Shown piece after piece: positions 1 to 9,181 of a DNA stretch of 44,668 bases (within the stretch, counting starts at the first letter, position 1; the number at the start of each line of letters is the position of its first letter). The notes under the pieces are model-generated. The model was not told where the DNA came from and made no database searches. It worked only from the letters and a program-made list of their open reading frames with translations. Source of the stretch: Hominimerdicola alba 8 (GTDB taxonomy: Bacteria > Bacillota > Clostridia > Oscillospirales > Ruminococcaceae). A program made the translations under genes and the position numbers. The stretch is from the NCBI RefSeq assembly GCF_000178155.2, contig NZ_ADKM02000112.1, forward strand, positions 1 to 44,668. The letters run 5' to 3'.

Positions 1-1
1 C

Positions 2-673
2 CTTAAGAGCACTCTTATCAGCAAGCTGACTGTCAAGGACGAAACTTACGGCGAATACTGGTCGCTCGACAGCTACACATACGTTGGCGCAAAGGCTTTC
101 GGTGACCGTGATTTCACCATCACAACACTGCCCGATATACTTTCAGGCGCAGAGCATATCGTTACAGCATGCGACTCCAAAAAGACCGATGCTGACCTTG
201 CAGTGCTGACTGCCGCTAAGGATATCACCGTTTACGTGGCTATGGATCAGAGAAATGTGACACTTCCCGCATGGCTGGGCAGTTTCACAAAGACAGGCTA
301 TATTCTGGGCGTGACCGACGGCGATGGCGAAAAGCCTTTCGATGTTTACGCTATCGACCTTAAGGCAGGTTCATCGCTTACACTTGGCACAAACGGCATG
401 ATGGGCTCAGTAATGGGCTACACAGCATTCGTCACCGAGTACAAAGAGCCTGCACCTGTAAAGGAAGTCGGCGTGCGCGGCGATGCAAACTGCGACGGCA
501 AGGCAGACCTCTTCGATGCGATACTCGTTGTGCAGTATCTCGCAGACCCCTATAACTCCGCTATCAGCGAACAGGGCAAGCTGAATGCCGATGTTGTGGG
601 CGATAACGGTCTTACAAGCGAAGATGCACAGCAGATACAGAAGTTTGTGACAGGTCTTGTAACAGAACTTTGA
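2..673 (+). CDS. Dockerin-containing extracellular protein, 3' end only
   Basis: The reading frame is open from base 2, so the 5' part lies outside the window and about 223 C-terminal residues are visible. The C-terminal 65 residues form a type I dockerin: two Ca-binding loops of the kind GDANCDGKADLFDAILVVQY and NADVVGDNGLTSEDAQQIQK, which anchor an enzyme to a cohesin in a cellulosome. In front is a module (VTVYVA-like stretch, then PAWLGSFTKTGY, then a FDVYAIDLKAGSSLTLGTNG run) of the type that often sits between catalytic domain and dockerin in pectin- or rhamnogalacturonan-degrading proteins. The catalytic domain is not in view, so the substrate cannot be named. The protein should be secreted. 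A strong terminator follows directly. Confidence 0.85.
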   Translation, partial: LKSTLISKLTVKDETYGEYWSLDSYTYVGAKAFGDRDFTITTLPDILSGAEHIVTACDSKKTDADLAVLTAAKDITVYVAMDQRNVTLPAWLGSFTKTGYILGVTDGDGEKPFDVYAIDLKAGSSLTLGTNGMMGSVMGYTAFVTEYKEPAPVKEVGVRGDANCDGKADLFDAILVVQYLADPYNSAISEQGKLNADVVGDNGLTSEDAQQIQKFVTGLVTEL

Positions 674-696
674 TATGTACCCCATATATTTGAAAG

Positions 697-730
697 ATGC
701 TCTCCGTAACATTGCGGAGAGCATTTTTTT
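697..730 (+). terminator. Rho-independent terminator of the dockerin gene
   Basis: A perfect 10-bp stem (697-706 with 715-724), an 8-nt loop and a run of seven T. Confidence 0.93.
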
Positions 731-795
731 GCCTGAGATCATACAGGGATATTTGAGAATGCCTTATAGAATACATCTATAGCACAAGGCTTATG

Positions 796-809
796 TGACA
801 GCGTTATCT
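796..809. promoter_or_regulatory. Putative LacI-family operator O1 of metY (degenerate)
   Basis: TGACAGCGTTATCT, matching the palindrome TGATAACGTTATCA at 11 of 14 positions and keeping the central CG. It is the most distal of three sites, with its centre 91 bp upstream of the next. It is the weakest member of the set and is supported mainly by spacing. Confidence 0.5.
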
Positions 810-886
810 TATATCCCATGTGATGACTTAGCGGAAAATGCACTCACCGATGCAGTGTAATGCGCTGATATACGCAAAAAACGCGG

Positions 887-900
887 TGATAACGTTGTCA
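887..900. promoter_or_regulatory. Putative LacI-family operator O2 of metY
   Basis: TGATAACGTTGTCA, one mismatch from the perfect palindrome TGATAACGTTATCA found at 4206. Its centre lies 104 bp upstream of the next site. The AACGTT core with central CG is typical of LacI/GalR/PurR operators, and a LacI-family gene follows metY. Confidence 0.75.
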
Positions 901-990
901 TATATTGCCGTAAAACACTGCTTTGGCGGACTTTATGTGCTGTGTATGCGGCTTTTGCCACTGCTTGAAAGCGCTGTGCTGCCCTTTCGG

Positions 991-1004
991 TGCAAACGTT
1001 GTCA
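991..1004. promoter_or_regulatory. Putative LacI-family operator O3 of metY, next to -35
   Basis: TGCAAACGTTGTCA. It ends exactly 10 nt before the -35 hexamer, the same distance as the promoter-proximal site in front of mccB. Confidence 0.68.
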
Positions 1005-1014
1005 CAGTTCAATG

Positions 1015-1043
1015 TTGACCTTTTCTCACTTTTCGGCTAAACT
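1015..1043 (+). promoter_or_regulatory. metY promoter
   Basis: TTGACC-N17-TAAACT. It lies just downstream of three operator-like palindromes and gives a leader of roughly 190 nt before the metY start. Confidence 0.68.
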
Positions 1044-1237
1044 ATAGTCAAACCAAAATATGGTTATCCCGCTGACACACTGAATTATATCGAAAATTGA
1101 AATAGTATGCGGTCATCTTCCCCTGCCGCATGCGGGGGGAAGATAACATCAGCACAATGTTTCCTTGTTATACAGCGCTTTGCGGCAGTGTGCTAAAGGG
1201 ATTATCATAAATCACAAACCGAAAGGAAATGATAAAC
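1044..1237 (+). other. metY 5' leader with a strong hairpin
   Basis: The leader contains a stable hairpin, ATCTTCCCC (1115-1123) pairing with GGGGAAGAT (1136-1144) around a 12-nt loop. It also carries a copy of a repeated 18-20-mer (GGTTATCCCGCTGACACAC near 1062). No SAM-I, SAM-II or T-box consensus was recognised. The hairpin has no T-run, so it is not an obvious terminator. Confidence 0.5.
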
Positions 1238-2527
1238 ATGGCAGAACTCAGATTTGATACCAGAAAGATAAAGGCAGGCTACAGCCCAGCCGACAACAAT
1301 CAGGCGATATCGCCACCCATTTACCAGACAGCCGCTTATGATTTCAGAGATACCGAGCATGCGCAGAATCTCTTCACCTATAAGGAAGCAGGCTACCTTT
1401 ACACCCGCGTGGGCAACCCCACCGTCAACTACTTTACCGAGCGTGTAAAAGCCCTTGACGGTGCAAAGAACGGTCTTGCGGTAGGTTCGGGCATGGCGGC
1501 TATAACCTACACACTGCTGAACCTTGCATCTAAGGGCGGCACTATACTGGCATCGCCCTACCTATACGGCGGCACTATCGATGCTTTCGACAGACTGTTC
1601 CCCGAACTTGGCATAAAGATAAAGCTGACAGATGCAGTGCTCGACCCCGAAAAACTTGAAAAAGAACTGACTGATGATGTCAAGGCGGTGTATGTTGAGT
1701 CGATATCCAACCCAAACGCATATCTGCTTGATATCGACAGCATTTCTGATGCCGCACATAAACACGGTGTACCTGTGGTAGTTGACAACACACTTGCCAC
1801 ACCATACCTTTACAGACCTTTCGAGCATGGCGCTGATATCGTTGTCTACTCGGCTACTAAGGCACTGACAGGTCATGGCAACCTTATCGCGGGACTGATA
1901 CTTGACAACGGCGATATGAGCCTTTACACCAAAGAGCGTTATCCGCAGTTCTATGAGCCTATCGTGATGCTCAAAGGCAAAGCGCCCGCAGACATATTTG
2001 CTGACAACTTCTTCATTTTCCGCGCGACACTGGTATACCTCAACCTGCTGGGTGCGGCGCTGTCACCGCAGGACGCATATCTAGGCATCATTGGCATAGA
2101 AACACTTTCCGAGAGAGTAGCAAAGCAGTCGGCAAACGCGGCAAAGATAGCGGCATACCTTGAAAGTTTGCCCGCAGTCGAATGGGTGCGCCACCCCAGT
2201 CTTAAAAGCTACAAGTTCCGTGAACTGGCTGAGAAGCATCTCACCAACGGCGGCGGCGGAGTACTGAGCTTCGGCATAAAGGGTACACCTGAGCAGGAAG
2301 CGGCATTCCTCAACAATATCAAGCTGTTCCACTACCATGTAAATCTGGGTGATGCGCGTTCGCTGATAGTTGACTCGCCAAACACCACTCACAGTGAACT
2401 GAATGAAGAAGAGTTTGTACTGGCAGACATTCCTAAGAATCTTATCCGCATTTCTGCGGGACTTGAAGATGCAGACGACCTTATAGCCGACCTTGAACAG
2501 GCATTTTCAGCGGCGGGGCTTTTGTAA
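1238..2527 (+). CDS. metY: O-acetyl-L-homoserine sulfhydrylase (MetY type)
   Basis: A 429-residue PLP enzyme of the Cys/Met metabolism family. It condenses O-acetylhomoserine with sulfide or methanethiol to give homocysteine or methionine. The length of about 430 residues and the insert after the PLP lysine favour MetY over the 380-residue cystathionine enzymes. Visible motifs are YTRVGNPT (55-62), the substrate/PLP stretch GSGMAA (83-88), VVDNTLATPYLYRPFEHGAD (181-200) and the Schiff-base lysine in SATKALTGHGN (K208). An ATG at 1229 is possible, but AAAGGA at 1222-1227 is correctly spaced only for the ATG at 1238. Upstream are three operator-like palindromes. Together with the nitrogenase-like genes 3' of it, this could be the acceptor for methanethiol made by a C-S reductase. 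Its TAA stop is the first part of a TAATTCA repeat array. Confidence 0.92.
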   Translation: MAELRFDTRKIKAGYSPADNNQAISPPIYQTAAYDFRDTEHAQNLFTYKEAGYLYTRVGNPTVNYFTERVKALDGAKNGLAVGSGMAAITYTLLNLASKGGTILASPYLYGGTIDAFDRLFPELGIKIKLTDAVLDPEKLEKELTDDVKAVYVESISNPNAYLLDIDSISDAAHKHGVPVVVDNTLATPYLYRPFEHGADIVVYSATKALTGHGNLIAGLILDNGDMSLYTKERYPQFYEPIVMLKGKAPADIFADNFFIFRATLVYLNLLGAALSPQDAYLGIIGIETLSERVAKQSANAAKIAAYLESLPAVEWVRHPSLKSYKFRELAEKHLTNGGGGVLSFGIKGTPEQEAAFLNNIKLFHYHVNLGDARSLIVDSPNTTHSELNEEEFVLADIPKNLIRISAGLEDADDLIADLEQAFSAAGLL

Positions 2528-2961
2528 TTCATAATTCATAATTCATAATTCATAATTGTTGGCAGGGTCGAAAGTGAGTTGGTTCAGCGGAAAAGAGAGC
2601 GAACCATGACGCGGACAAAGTGAGAATAGAACACAAAGCTATGCGCGAGTCGAGCTTTCCGTCCACCCTTTCGCGAAAGGGTGGCGGGAGTTTGAGGGCA
2701 GAGCCCTCAATCACCGAAGTGCAAAACCAAAATGCACATCAAACAATAAGAGCAAAGCAAAACGTGGTTATCCCGCTGACACACCACAAAAACGGCGTTT
2801 TTACAAAACTAAAGGTGGTTGGCATAAGCGCGGGAATGCGTGAAACTGCAAGGCGGGGGCGGCAGGCGCTCTCGCCTTTTGCATGGAAGTCTTGACAGAC
2901 AGGACAGAAAAGCAGGTAAAATTATATCGCATAACCCGCATTATTCTAAAAATTTACAATT
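2525..2961 (+). repeat. Intergenic mosaic element E1 after metY
   Basis: It begins with TAATTCA heptamers (four copies plus TAATT, 2525-2557), the first of which supplies the metY stop codon. The body contains a perfect 22-nt palindrome at 2663-2684 (CCACCCTTTCGCGAAAGGG plus TGG), a second hairpin GAGGGC-AGA-GCCCTC at 2694-2708, and a 48-bp segment (2762-2809) repeated in inverse orientation at 18871-18918. No convincing gene is seen; the short open frame at 2620-2895 lacks a ribosome binding site and is probably spurious. Confidence 0.72.
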
Positions 2962-2966
2962 TGCCC

Positions 2967-2995
2967 TTGACAAACAGGTCTAACTGCGGTATAAT
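2967..2995 (+). promoter_or_regulatory. Consensus promoter of the LacI-family gene
   Basis: TTGACA-N17-TATAAT, a perfect vegetative sigma-A promoter. No TGATAACGTTATCA site overlaps it, so autoregulation through that site is not suggested. Confidence 0.92.
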
Positions 2996-3040
2996 CATAC
3001 TATTCTAATATGTTAACTATGGTAAAGCGAGGTGAGTGTA

Positions 3041-4114
3041 ATGTCATTGAAAAAAATAGCACAGATGACAGGCGTGTCGGTATCAACAGTTGGCAGGATA
3101 CTCAGTGACCCGAACCATAAATGTGCCGATGAAGATGTCAAGCGAAGAGTACTTGAAGCCGCGAGGTCGATAAACTATATCCCGAACTCTTACGCTAGGT
3201 CGCTGAGGTCGGGCGGTGTCAGCGATGACAGGATATACCGCGTGAACATACTGATGACCAGATATGTGCATGAATCAGCAGACCCATTCTATGACGAACT
3301 GCTGATGATACTAGAAAAGGAACTGCGCAACAGCAGCTGCATCATCGGGCATGTGTGGCATTATGCAGAATTTTCCGACGAAAAGATAAGCAAGTCCGAC
3401 AAGATACAGAAACTTGCAGATGAACTCTACCCGGAAGGCGCAGAGCGTTCTGACGGACTGATAATAATAGGCAAGGTAACGGTGCGGGCACTAAGAATAC
3501 TAAAAAGCAGAGAGAAGAACATCATTTCGATAAACCGCAATTCTACCAACTACGAAGCCGATGAAGTTCTGTGTGACGGCAGGCGCATCGCACAGACTGC
3601 TGTTGCTTATCTGGTAAGGCTGGGTCATACTAAGATAGGATATGTCGGTGACTGTCACAGCGAATCGCGCTTTGCAGGCTATCAGGCAGCAATGACGGGC
3701 AGTCATCTCTCACCCGATATCGACCATATCTACGACACACTGCCCAACGAGGCGGGCGGTATCGCGGCGGCAGAGTATTTCAGCGAACTTGATGACCCGC
3801 CGACAGGTATCTATTGTGCGAATGATATACTCGCGGTCGGTATGCTAAAAGCGCTGGGCAGGCGGCGTACAAGGGGTTATATGCCGTCGGTTATATCCAG
3901 TGATGATATCGAAGCCGCCCAGTACACCAAACCGATGCTGACAACCATATCTCTGCCAAAGACCGAGATGGTGCGCTTTGCACTGATGCTGCTGCTCGAC
4001 CGCATAAAGGGCGGTCACAAGATAGTTTCACGGCTGGAGGTCGAAGGTACGCTGGTCATACGTGAGAGCTGTCAGCCTTACGGCGAGATGAATGAACCTG
4101 AGTACTACATCTGA
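3041..4114 (+). CDS. LacI/GalR-family transcriptional regulator
   Basis: A 357-residue regulator. Residues 1-60 are a LacI-type helix-turn-helix (SLKKIAQMTGVSVSTVGRIL) with the hinge helix NSYARSLRSGG, whose Leu normally inserts into the central CpG of the operator. Residues 65-345 form a periplasmic-binding-protein-like effector domain (GHTKIGYVGD, GIYCANDILAVGMLKALG, SSDDIEAAQYTKPMLTTI). A GTG at 3032 is possible, but AGGTGA at 3030-3035 is correctly spaced for the ATG at 3041. It stands alone between metY and mccB with its own consensus promoter and terminator, and TGATAACGTTATCA-type palindromes precede both neighbours, so it is inferred to control them. Most family members bind sugars or purines. 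The ligand here is unknown, and a regulatory link to sulfur supply would be unusual. Confidence 0.9.
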   Translation: MSLKKIAQMTGVSVSTVGRILSDPNHKCADEDVKRRVLEAARSINYIPNSYARSLRSGGVSDDRIYRVNILMTRYVHESADPFYDELLMILEKELRNSSCIIGHVWHYAEFSDEKISKSDKIQKLADELYPEGAERSDGLIIIGKVTVRALRILKSREKNIISINRNSTNYEADEVLCDGRRIAQTAVAYLVRLGHTKIGYVGDCHSESRFAGYQAAMTGSHLSPDIDHIYDTLPNEAGGIAAAEYFSELDDPPTGIYCANDILAVGMLKALGRRRTRGYMPSVISSDDIEAAQYTKPMLTTISLPKTEMVRFALMLLLDRIKGGHKIVSRLEVEGTLVIRESCQPYGEMNEPEYYI

Positions 4115-4159
4115 GAGAGTATAGTTCCTCTTATCCCATACATTACAGCGACCCGCCTT

Positions 4160-4197
4160 AAAAAGAATGACGCACTTCTGCTGTCATTCTTTTTTTT
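4160..4197 (+). terminator. Terminator of the LacI-family gene
   Basis: AAAAAGAATGAC (4160-4171) pairs with GTCATTCTTTTT, followed by a run of T. The A-rich left arm means it may also work in reverse. Confidence 0.92.
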
Positions 4198-4205
4198 AGC
4201 TTTAG

Positions 4206-4219
4206 TGATAACGTTATCA
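4206..4219. promoter_or_regulatory. LacI-family operator O1 of mccB (perfect palindrome)
   Basis: TGATAACGTTATCA, perfectly symmetric. Its centre is 88 bp from the next site. Confidence 0.8.
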
Positions 4220-4293
4220 TGTGACAGCGTAAAAATCACGCTGTTTTTGCCCGCTTTTGCATTACAGCAACGGCTAAACACGGATATATCAGG

Positions 4294-4307
4294 TGACAAC
4301 GTTATCA
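4294..4307. promoter_or_regulatory. LacI-family operator O2 of mccB
   Basis: TGACAACGTTATCA, one change from the perfect palindrome. Its centre is 114 bp from the proximal site. Confidence 0.78.
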
Positions 4308-4407
4308 TTCAAACGGCTGTGTAAACAGTATGTTCAAAAGAATTTACCATGATAAACTATTTTGAACCTAAAAAAGACCTTCTACAGTGCTGAAACAATG
4401 TGTGTGA

Positions 4408-4421
4408 TGACAACGTTATCA
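4408..4421. promoter_or_regulatory. LacI-family operator O3 of mccB, next to -35
   Basis: TGACAACGTTATCA, ending exactly 10 nt before the -35 hexamer. An operator centred about 52 bp upstream of the expected start site is more typical of activation or looping than of simple blocking. Confidence 0.8.
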
Positions 4422-4431
4422 CCTTTTTGCG

Positions 4432-4460
4432 TTGACATTACGGGCTTTTTGCAGTACAAT
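4432..4460 (+). promoter_or_regulatory. mccB-mccA-nifX-nifB promoter
   Basis: TTGACA-N17-TACAAT, immediately after the third operator. Confidence 0.88.
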
Positions 4461-4510
4461 ACATACATAACATAGATAACAACTAGGAATTGTATGAAAG
4501 GAAGATGGAT

Positions 4511-5668
4511 ATGAGTTACAATAATATAGAAACTGCACTGATACACGGCGGCATCTCAATTGACGAACGCACAGGTGCGGTGAATGTGCCCATCTACCAG
4601 ACCTCGACTTTCAAGCAGGACGGTCTTGGCAAGATGAGGGGATATGAATATTCCCGCACAGGCAATCCGACCAGAGAAGCACTCGAAGCCCTCATCGCTG
4701 AACTGGAGGGCGGATATGCAGGTTTTGCATTCGCAAGCGGTCTTGCGGCTGAAACTGCGGTGCTGAGTCTGCTTCACACAGGTGACAGGGTGCTGATATC
4801 CTCAAATGTTTACGGCGGTACTTTCAGGCTTTTAAATCAGGTGTTCGACCACTTCGGCATAAACTACACCATATCAGATACCGAAGACCCCGCCGCTTTT
4901 GAAAAAGATATCACCGATGATGTTAAAGCGGTGCTGATAGAAAGCCCCGCCAATCCGCTGATGACCATAACTGATATCCGCGCAGTGGCAGACATCGCCC
5001 ACAGACACGGTCTGCTGGTGATAGTAGACAACACTTTCATGACCCCCTACCTGCAAAGACCTATCGAACTGGGTGCAGATATAGTCGTACACAGCGCCAC
5101 AAAATATCTCGGCGGACACAGCGATGTGGTGGCAGGTCTGGCAGTAGTCAAAACTAAGGAACTGGCTGAGAAACTGGCGTTCATACAGAATTCCACAGGC
5201 GGTGTACTGCCGCCGTTCGACAGCTTCCTGCTGATACGCGGCATAAAGACACTGGGCGTAAGACTTGACAGACATGTTGAAAATGCAGTGGCGGCGGCTG
5301 AATACCTGTCAGCGAACGAAGCAGTCAAGAGCGTGCATTATCCCGGACTTCCCACCGACAAGGGCTATGAAGTCAACAAGCGTCAGGCTAAGAACGGCGG
5401 TGTGATGATAAGTTTTGAACTGACTGAAGGTCACGACATAGAAAAGTTTTTCGAGAGCCTTGAACTGATTACGCTGGCAGAAAGTCTGGGCGGTGTTGAA
5501 TCGCTGGTATGCCACCCCTCTACCATGACCCACGCATCTATCCCCGAAGAGATACGCAAAAAGGTTGGCATAACCGATGGGCTGATAAGACTTTCGATAG
5601 GCATTGAAAATATCAGCGATATACTGGCTGACCTTGAAAAGGCAATAAAAGCAAGTGAGGTAAAGTAA
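4511..5668 (+). CDS. mccB: Cystathionine gamma-lyase / gamma-synthase family enzyme
   Basis: A 385-residue PLP enzyme of the Cys/Met metabolism family. It shows YSRTGNPTR (48-55), FASGLAAETA (74-83) and the PLP lysine in SATKYLGGHSDVVAG (K198). The length fits cystathionine gamma-lyase (MccB) or gamma-synthase (MetB); sequence alone does not separate them. The gene directly downstream is a CysK/MccA-type enzyme with a 1-nt gap, which resembles the Bacillus mccA-mccB reverse transsulfuration pair and favours cystathionine gamma-lyase, running methionine/homocysteine sulfur to cysteine. AAAGGAAG (4497-4504) is correctly spaced for the ATG at 4511; TTG 4490 and ATG 4505 are less likely. It is the first gene of an operon that continues into nifX1 and nifB and is controlled by the three-operator region. 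Confidence 0.85.
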   Translation: MSYNNIETALIHGGISIDERTGAVNVPIYQTSTFKQDGLGKMRGYEYSRTGNPTREALEALIAELEGGYAGFAFASGLAAETAVLSLLHTGDRVLISSNVYGGTFRLLNQVFDHFGINYTISDTEDPAAFEKDITDDVKAVLIESPANPLMTITDIRAVADIAHRHGLLVIVDNTFMTPYLQRPIELGADIVVHSATKYLGGHSDVVAGLAVVKTKELAEKLAFIQNSTGGVLPPFDSFLLIRGIKTLGVRLDRHVENAVAAAEYLSANEAVKSVHYPGLPTDKGYEVNKRQAKNGGVMISFELTEGHDIEKFFESLELITLAESLGGVESLVCHPSTMTHASIPEEIRKKVGITDGLIRLSIGIENISDILADLEKAIKASEVK

Positions 5669-5669
5669 T

Positions 5670-6575
5670 ATGAGATATGAGTCGATGCACGAACTTATCG
5701 GACATACGCCGCTGGTAAGGCTCAAAAATATGGGGGTCGCCCCCGAAGTGAAGATATATGCAAAACTGGAGATGTACAACCCCTCAGGCAGTGTGAAAGA
5801 CCGTATAGGTGAGTATATGATAGCCGCTGCCGAAAAAGAGGGCAGGCTGAAAGCGGGCGGCACTATAATAGAAGCCACCGCAGGCAATACGGGACTGGGC
5901 ATTGCATTCGCAGCACTTGGAAAAGGCTACAGAGTGATATTTACAGTCCCCACAAAGTTCTCGGCTGAGAAGCAGGCGCTTATGCGTGCGCTTGGCGCTG
6001 AGGTGATAAACACTCCCCGCGCTGAAGGCATGCTGGGGGCTGTAAGAAAGGCAGAAGAGTTGAAAAGTCAGATAGAAGGCTCGATATCCCTCGAACAGTT
6101 CAAGAACAGATATAACCCCCTTGCCCACTATGAAACTACGGGCAAAGAGATATATGATGACCTTGACGGCAGGCTCGACTATCTTGTGGCAGGCGCAGGA
6201 AGCGGCGGTACGTATTCGGGTATCGTCAGGTATCTGAAAGAACATAACGATAATATAAAAGGTGTCCTCGCTGACCCTGAAGGCTCGACCATCGGCGGTG
6301 GCGAACACTTCGACTACAACATCGAGGGCATCGGCAACGACTTTATACCCGAAACGATGGATATATCCCTCGTAGACAAGGTGATAAAGGTGAATGACGA
6401 AGAGGCGTTCAGCACAGTGCGCGCCCTTGCTAAGAACGAGGGCATAATAGCAGGTTCGTCATCGGGGGCGGCTATGGCTGCGGCGATAAAGCTGTCAAAG
6501 GAGATAGACAGCGGAACTATAGTCGTGGTCTTCCCCGACAGAGGCGACCGCTATTTCAGCACAGGGCTGTTCTGA
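5670..6575 (+). CDS. mccA: Cysteine synthase / cystathionine beta-synthase family (MccA-like)
   Basis: A 301-residue fold-type II PLP enzyme that uses O-acetylserine or serine with sulfide or homocysteine. The PLP lysine is in NPSGSVKDRIG (K43), and the phosphate-binding/substrate loop reads ATAGNTG (69-75). The variant TAGNTG and the following VPTKFSAEKQALMRALGA stretch resemble MccA-type enzymes more than biosynthetic CysK (TSGNTG). The SGG-type asparagine loop near 210 (EGSTIGGGEHFDYN) and the final GDRYFSTGLF are also typical. No CBS regulatory domain is present. The start codon follows the mccB stop by 1 nt and is served by GAGGTAA within mccB, so the two are translationally coupled. CysK activity cannot be excluded. 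Confidence 0.82.
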   Translation: MRYESMHELIGHTPLVRLKNMGVAPEVKIYAKLEMYNPSGSVKDRIGEYMIAAAEKEGRLKAGGTIIEATAGNTGLGIAFAALGKGYRVIFTVPTKFSAEKQALMRALGAEVINTPRAEGMLGAVRKAEELKSQIEGSISLEQFKNRYNPLAHYETTGKEIYDDLDGRLDYLVAGAGSGGTYSGIVRYLKEHNDNIKGVLADPEGSTIGGGEHFDYNIEGIGNDFIPETMDISLVDKVIKVNDEEAFSTVRALAKNEGIIAGSSSGAAMAAAIKLSKEIDSGTIVVVFPDRGDRYFSTGLF

Positions 6576-6592
6576 CAAACGGAGAAGTATAT

Positions 6593-6964
6593 ATGATATT
6601 CAAGATAGCGATAGCAAGCAGCGACGGCGTTCGGACAGACAGGCATTTCGGGCAGGCAGATGAGTTCTGCATATACAGCCTTGACACCGAAAAGGAAGAC
6701 TGTGAACTGCTGGGCAAAAGAGAAGTCTGTCCCGCCTGTCACGGCGGCGAACATCAGGTCGGCAGTTTTGACGATGTACTGGCGGTACTGGAAGATGTAT
6801 CTGCGGTCGTGGCACAGCGGGTGGGCTACGGTGCTGAGAGTTACCTGAAAAGTCACGGCAAAGCAGTATACCAGATACCGCTGGACATCGAAGAAGCGCT
6901 GTGCAGACTGCTTGAAGAAAAACGATGGGAGGCAGACAAATGGCAGTTACATACGAAGAACTGA
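6593..6964 (+). CDS. NifX/NafY-like iron-molybdenum cofactor carrier domain protein (copy 1)
   Basis: A 123-residue single-domain member of the dinitrogenase iron-molybdenum cofactor biosynthesis family (NifX, NafY, C-terminal part of classic NifB). The family signature is the N-terminal IAIASSDGVRTDRHFGQADE, with the conserved HFG, followed by AVVAQRVGYGAESYLKSHG. Members bind NifB-co or the finished cofactor and pass it on. A CPACHGGEH stretch (about 47-55) adds two cysteines and two histidines that could bind metal. GGAG precedes the ATG by a normal distance. It overlaps nifB by 25 bp. In many diazotrophs this domain is fused to NifB; here it is the preceding separate gene. Confidence 0.87.
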   Translation: MIFKIAIASSDGVRTDRHFGQADEFCIYSLDTEKEDCELLGKREVCPACHGGEHQVGSFDDVLAVLEDVSAVVAQRVGYGAESYLKSHGKAVYQIPLDIEEALCRLLEEKRWEADKWQLHTKN

Positions 6965-7813
6965 CGACAAAGCACCCGTGCTTCGCGAGAGGTGAACACA
7001 GCAGCAACGGGCGGATACATCTTCCTGTAAGCCCCACATGCAACATCGAATGCCGCTTCTGTGAGAGAAGCATAAACAGCTATGAGAACCGTCCCGGTGT
7101 GGCAGCAACGGTCATACGCCCTGAGGAAGCTGCAAAAGCTGTGGAAAAGGCACTGGAGTTATGCCCCGAAATAAAAGTGGCAGGCATAGCGGGTCCAGGC
7201 GATACTCTGGCGAGCAACTGTGCGCTGCGCACATTCGGGCTGATAAAAGAAAAGTTCCCGCAGCTTGTAAAGTGCATGAGTACAAACGGTCTGCTGCTGG
7301 CTGAAAAGGCGCAGGAGGTCATAGATGCGGGCGTTGACTCGCTGACAGTGACGGTCAATGCGGTAGACCCCGAGATAGAAGCAAAGCTGAACGCAGGCAT
7401 AAGCTGGCACGGCAAACACTACGAGGGTGTCGAAGCCGCAAAGATACTGATAGAACAGCAGATAAAAGGCATAAAGCTGGTCAGTGATGCGGGCATGACC
7501 GTCAAGGTGAACACGGTGCTTGTGCCCGGTATAAATGTGGATCATATCGGTGAGATAGCCCGCACAGTGGCAGAAGCGGGTGCGAGCATATACAACATAA
7601 TCCCGCTGATACCTCAGCATCAGCTGAAAGACTGTCCGCCGCCTACCTGCGAGGAGATAGAGGGCGCGATACGTGCGGCACAGGAGTATATTGATGTGTT
7701 CCGACACTGCCACCGCTGCCGTGCCGATGCGGTGGGTATACCTGGCGGCAAAGACTTCGGTGATGAAGTCTATATGCAGAGGCTTTCCGCGAAAGATACT
7801 TTTTCACATGGAT

Positions 7814-7815
<2 letters not shown>
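6940..7815 (+). CDS. nifB: NifB-like radical SAM protein (FeS cofactor precursor synthase)
   Basis: A 291-residue protein lacking the C-terminal NifX domain of proteobacterial NifB. The radical-SAM cluster motif is CX3CX2C in SPTCNIECRFCER (C34, C38, C41). NifB-specific features are HPC near the start (C14), NRPGV (50-54), GIAGPGDTLAS and the C-terminal HCHRCRADAVG. NifB fuses two 4Fe-4S units with a SAM-derived carbide and sulfur into NifB-co, an Fe8S9C cluster and the precursor of nitrogenase cofactors. GGGAGG at 6926-6931 sets the ATG at 6940; the ATG at 6925 lacks a site. A NifB next to a NifH/D/K-like set with no nifEN implies that the neighbouring reductase may carry a NifB-co-type cluster. 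Confidence 0.92.
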
Positions 7816-8915
<1,100 letters not shown>

Positions 8916-8918
<3 letters not shown>

Positions 8919-9181
8919 TTCATAATTCATAATTCACAATTCATAATTGTTGACATGCACGATAGCTCGGCACATTTGACGCAAATCTTTGCAAACAAAG
9001 GTGAGTAGGGCGGGTGGCGTTCGCGACCGTGTCGGCGTTTTTCCCGCTGTTTGATTGGCTAAGCTGCGCAAGCACAAACACAATTTCCAAAAAATCATGA
9101 CAAAGAGCGACCCGCGCAACATCAGCAAAGCTGATGTTTGGGGTATGAGGGCTGTGCCCCCATTTAAGATAGGAGTTTAAA
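8916..9181 (+). repeat. Intergenic mosaic element E2 between nifH and nifD
   Basis: Starts at the nifH stop codon with TAATTCA heptamers (8916-8948, one degenerate). It ends with hairpin AACATCAGC-AAA-GCTGATGTT (about 9119-9139), a second hairpin GGGC-TGT-GCCC and the sequence AAGATAGGAG, which is the nifD ribosome binding site. The same right end precedes proB. No gene is seen. The hairpins may reduce transcription between nifH and nifD. Confidence 0.75.

Noticed and set aside
838-1047. 69-residue open frame upstream of metY
   Set aside because: It covers operators O2 and O3 and the promoter; no ribosome binding site.
2525-2557. TAATTCA arrays as CRISPR repeats
   Set aside because: Heptamers are contiguous without spacers, and there are no cas genes.
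2620-2895. 91-residue open frame after metY
   Set aside because: It lies inside the repeat element, overlaps a 22-nt palindrome and has no ribosome binding site.
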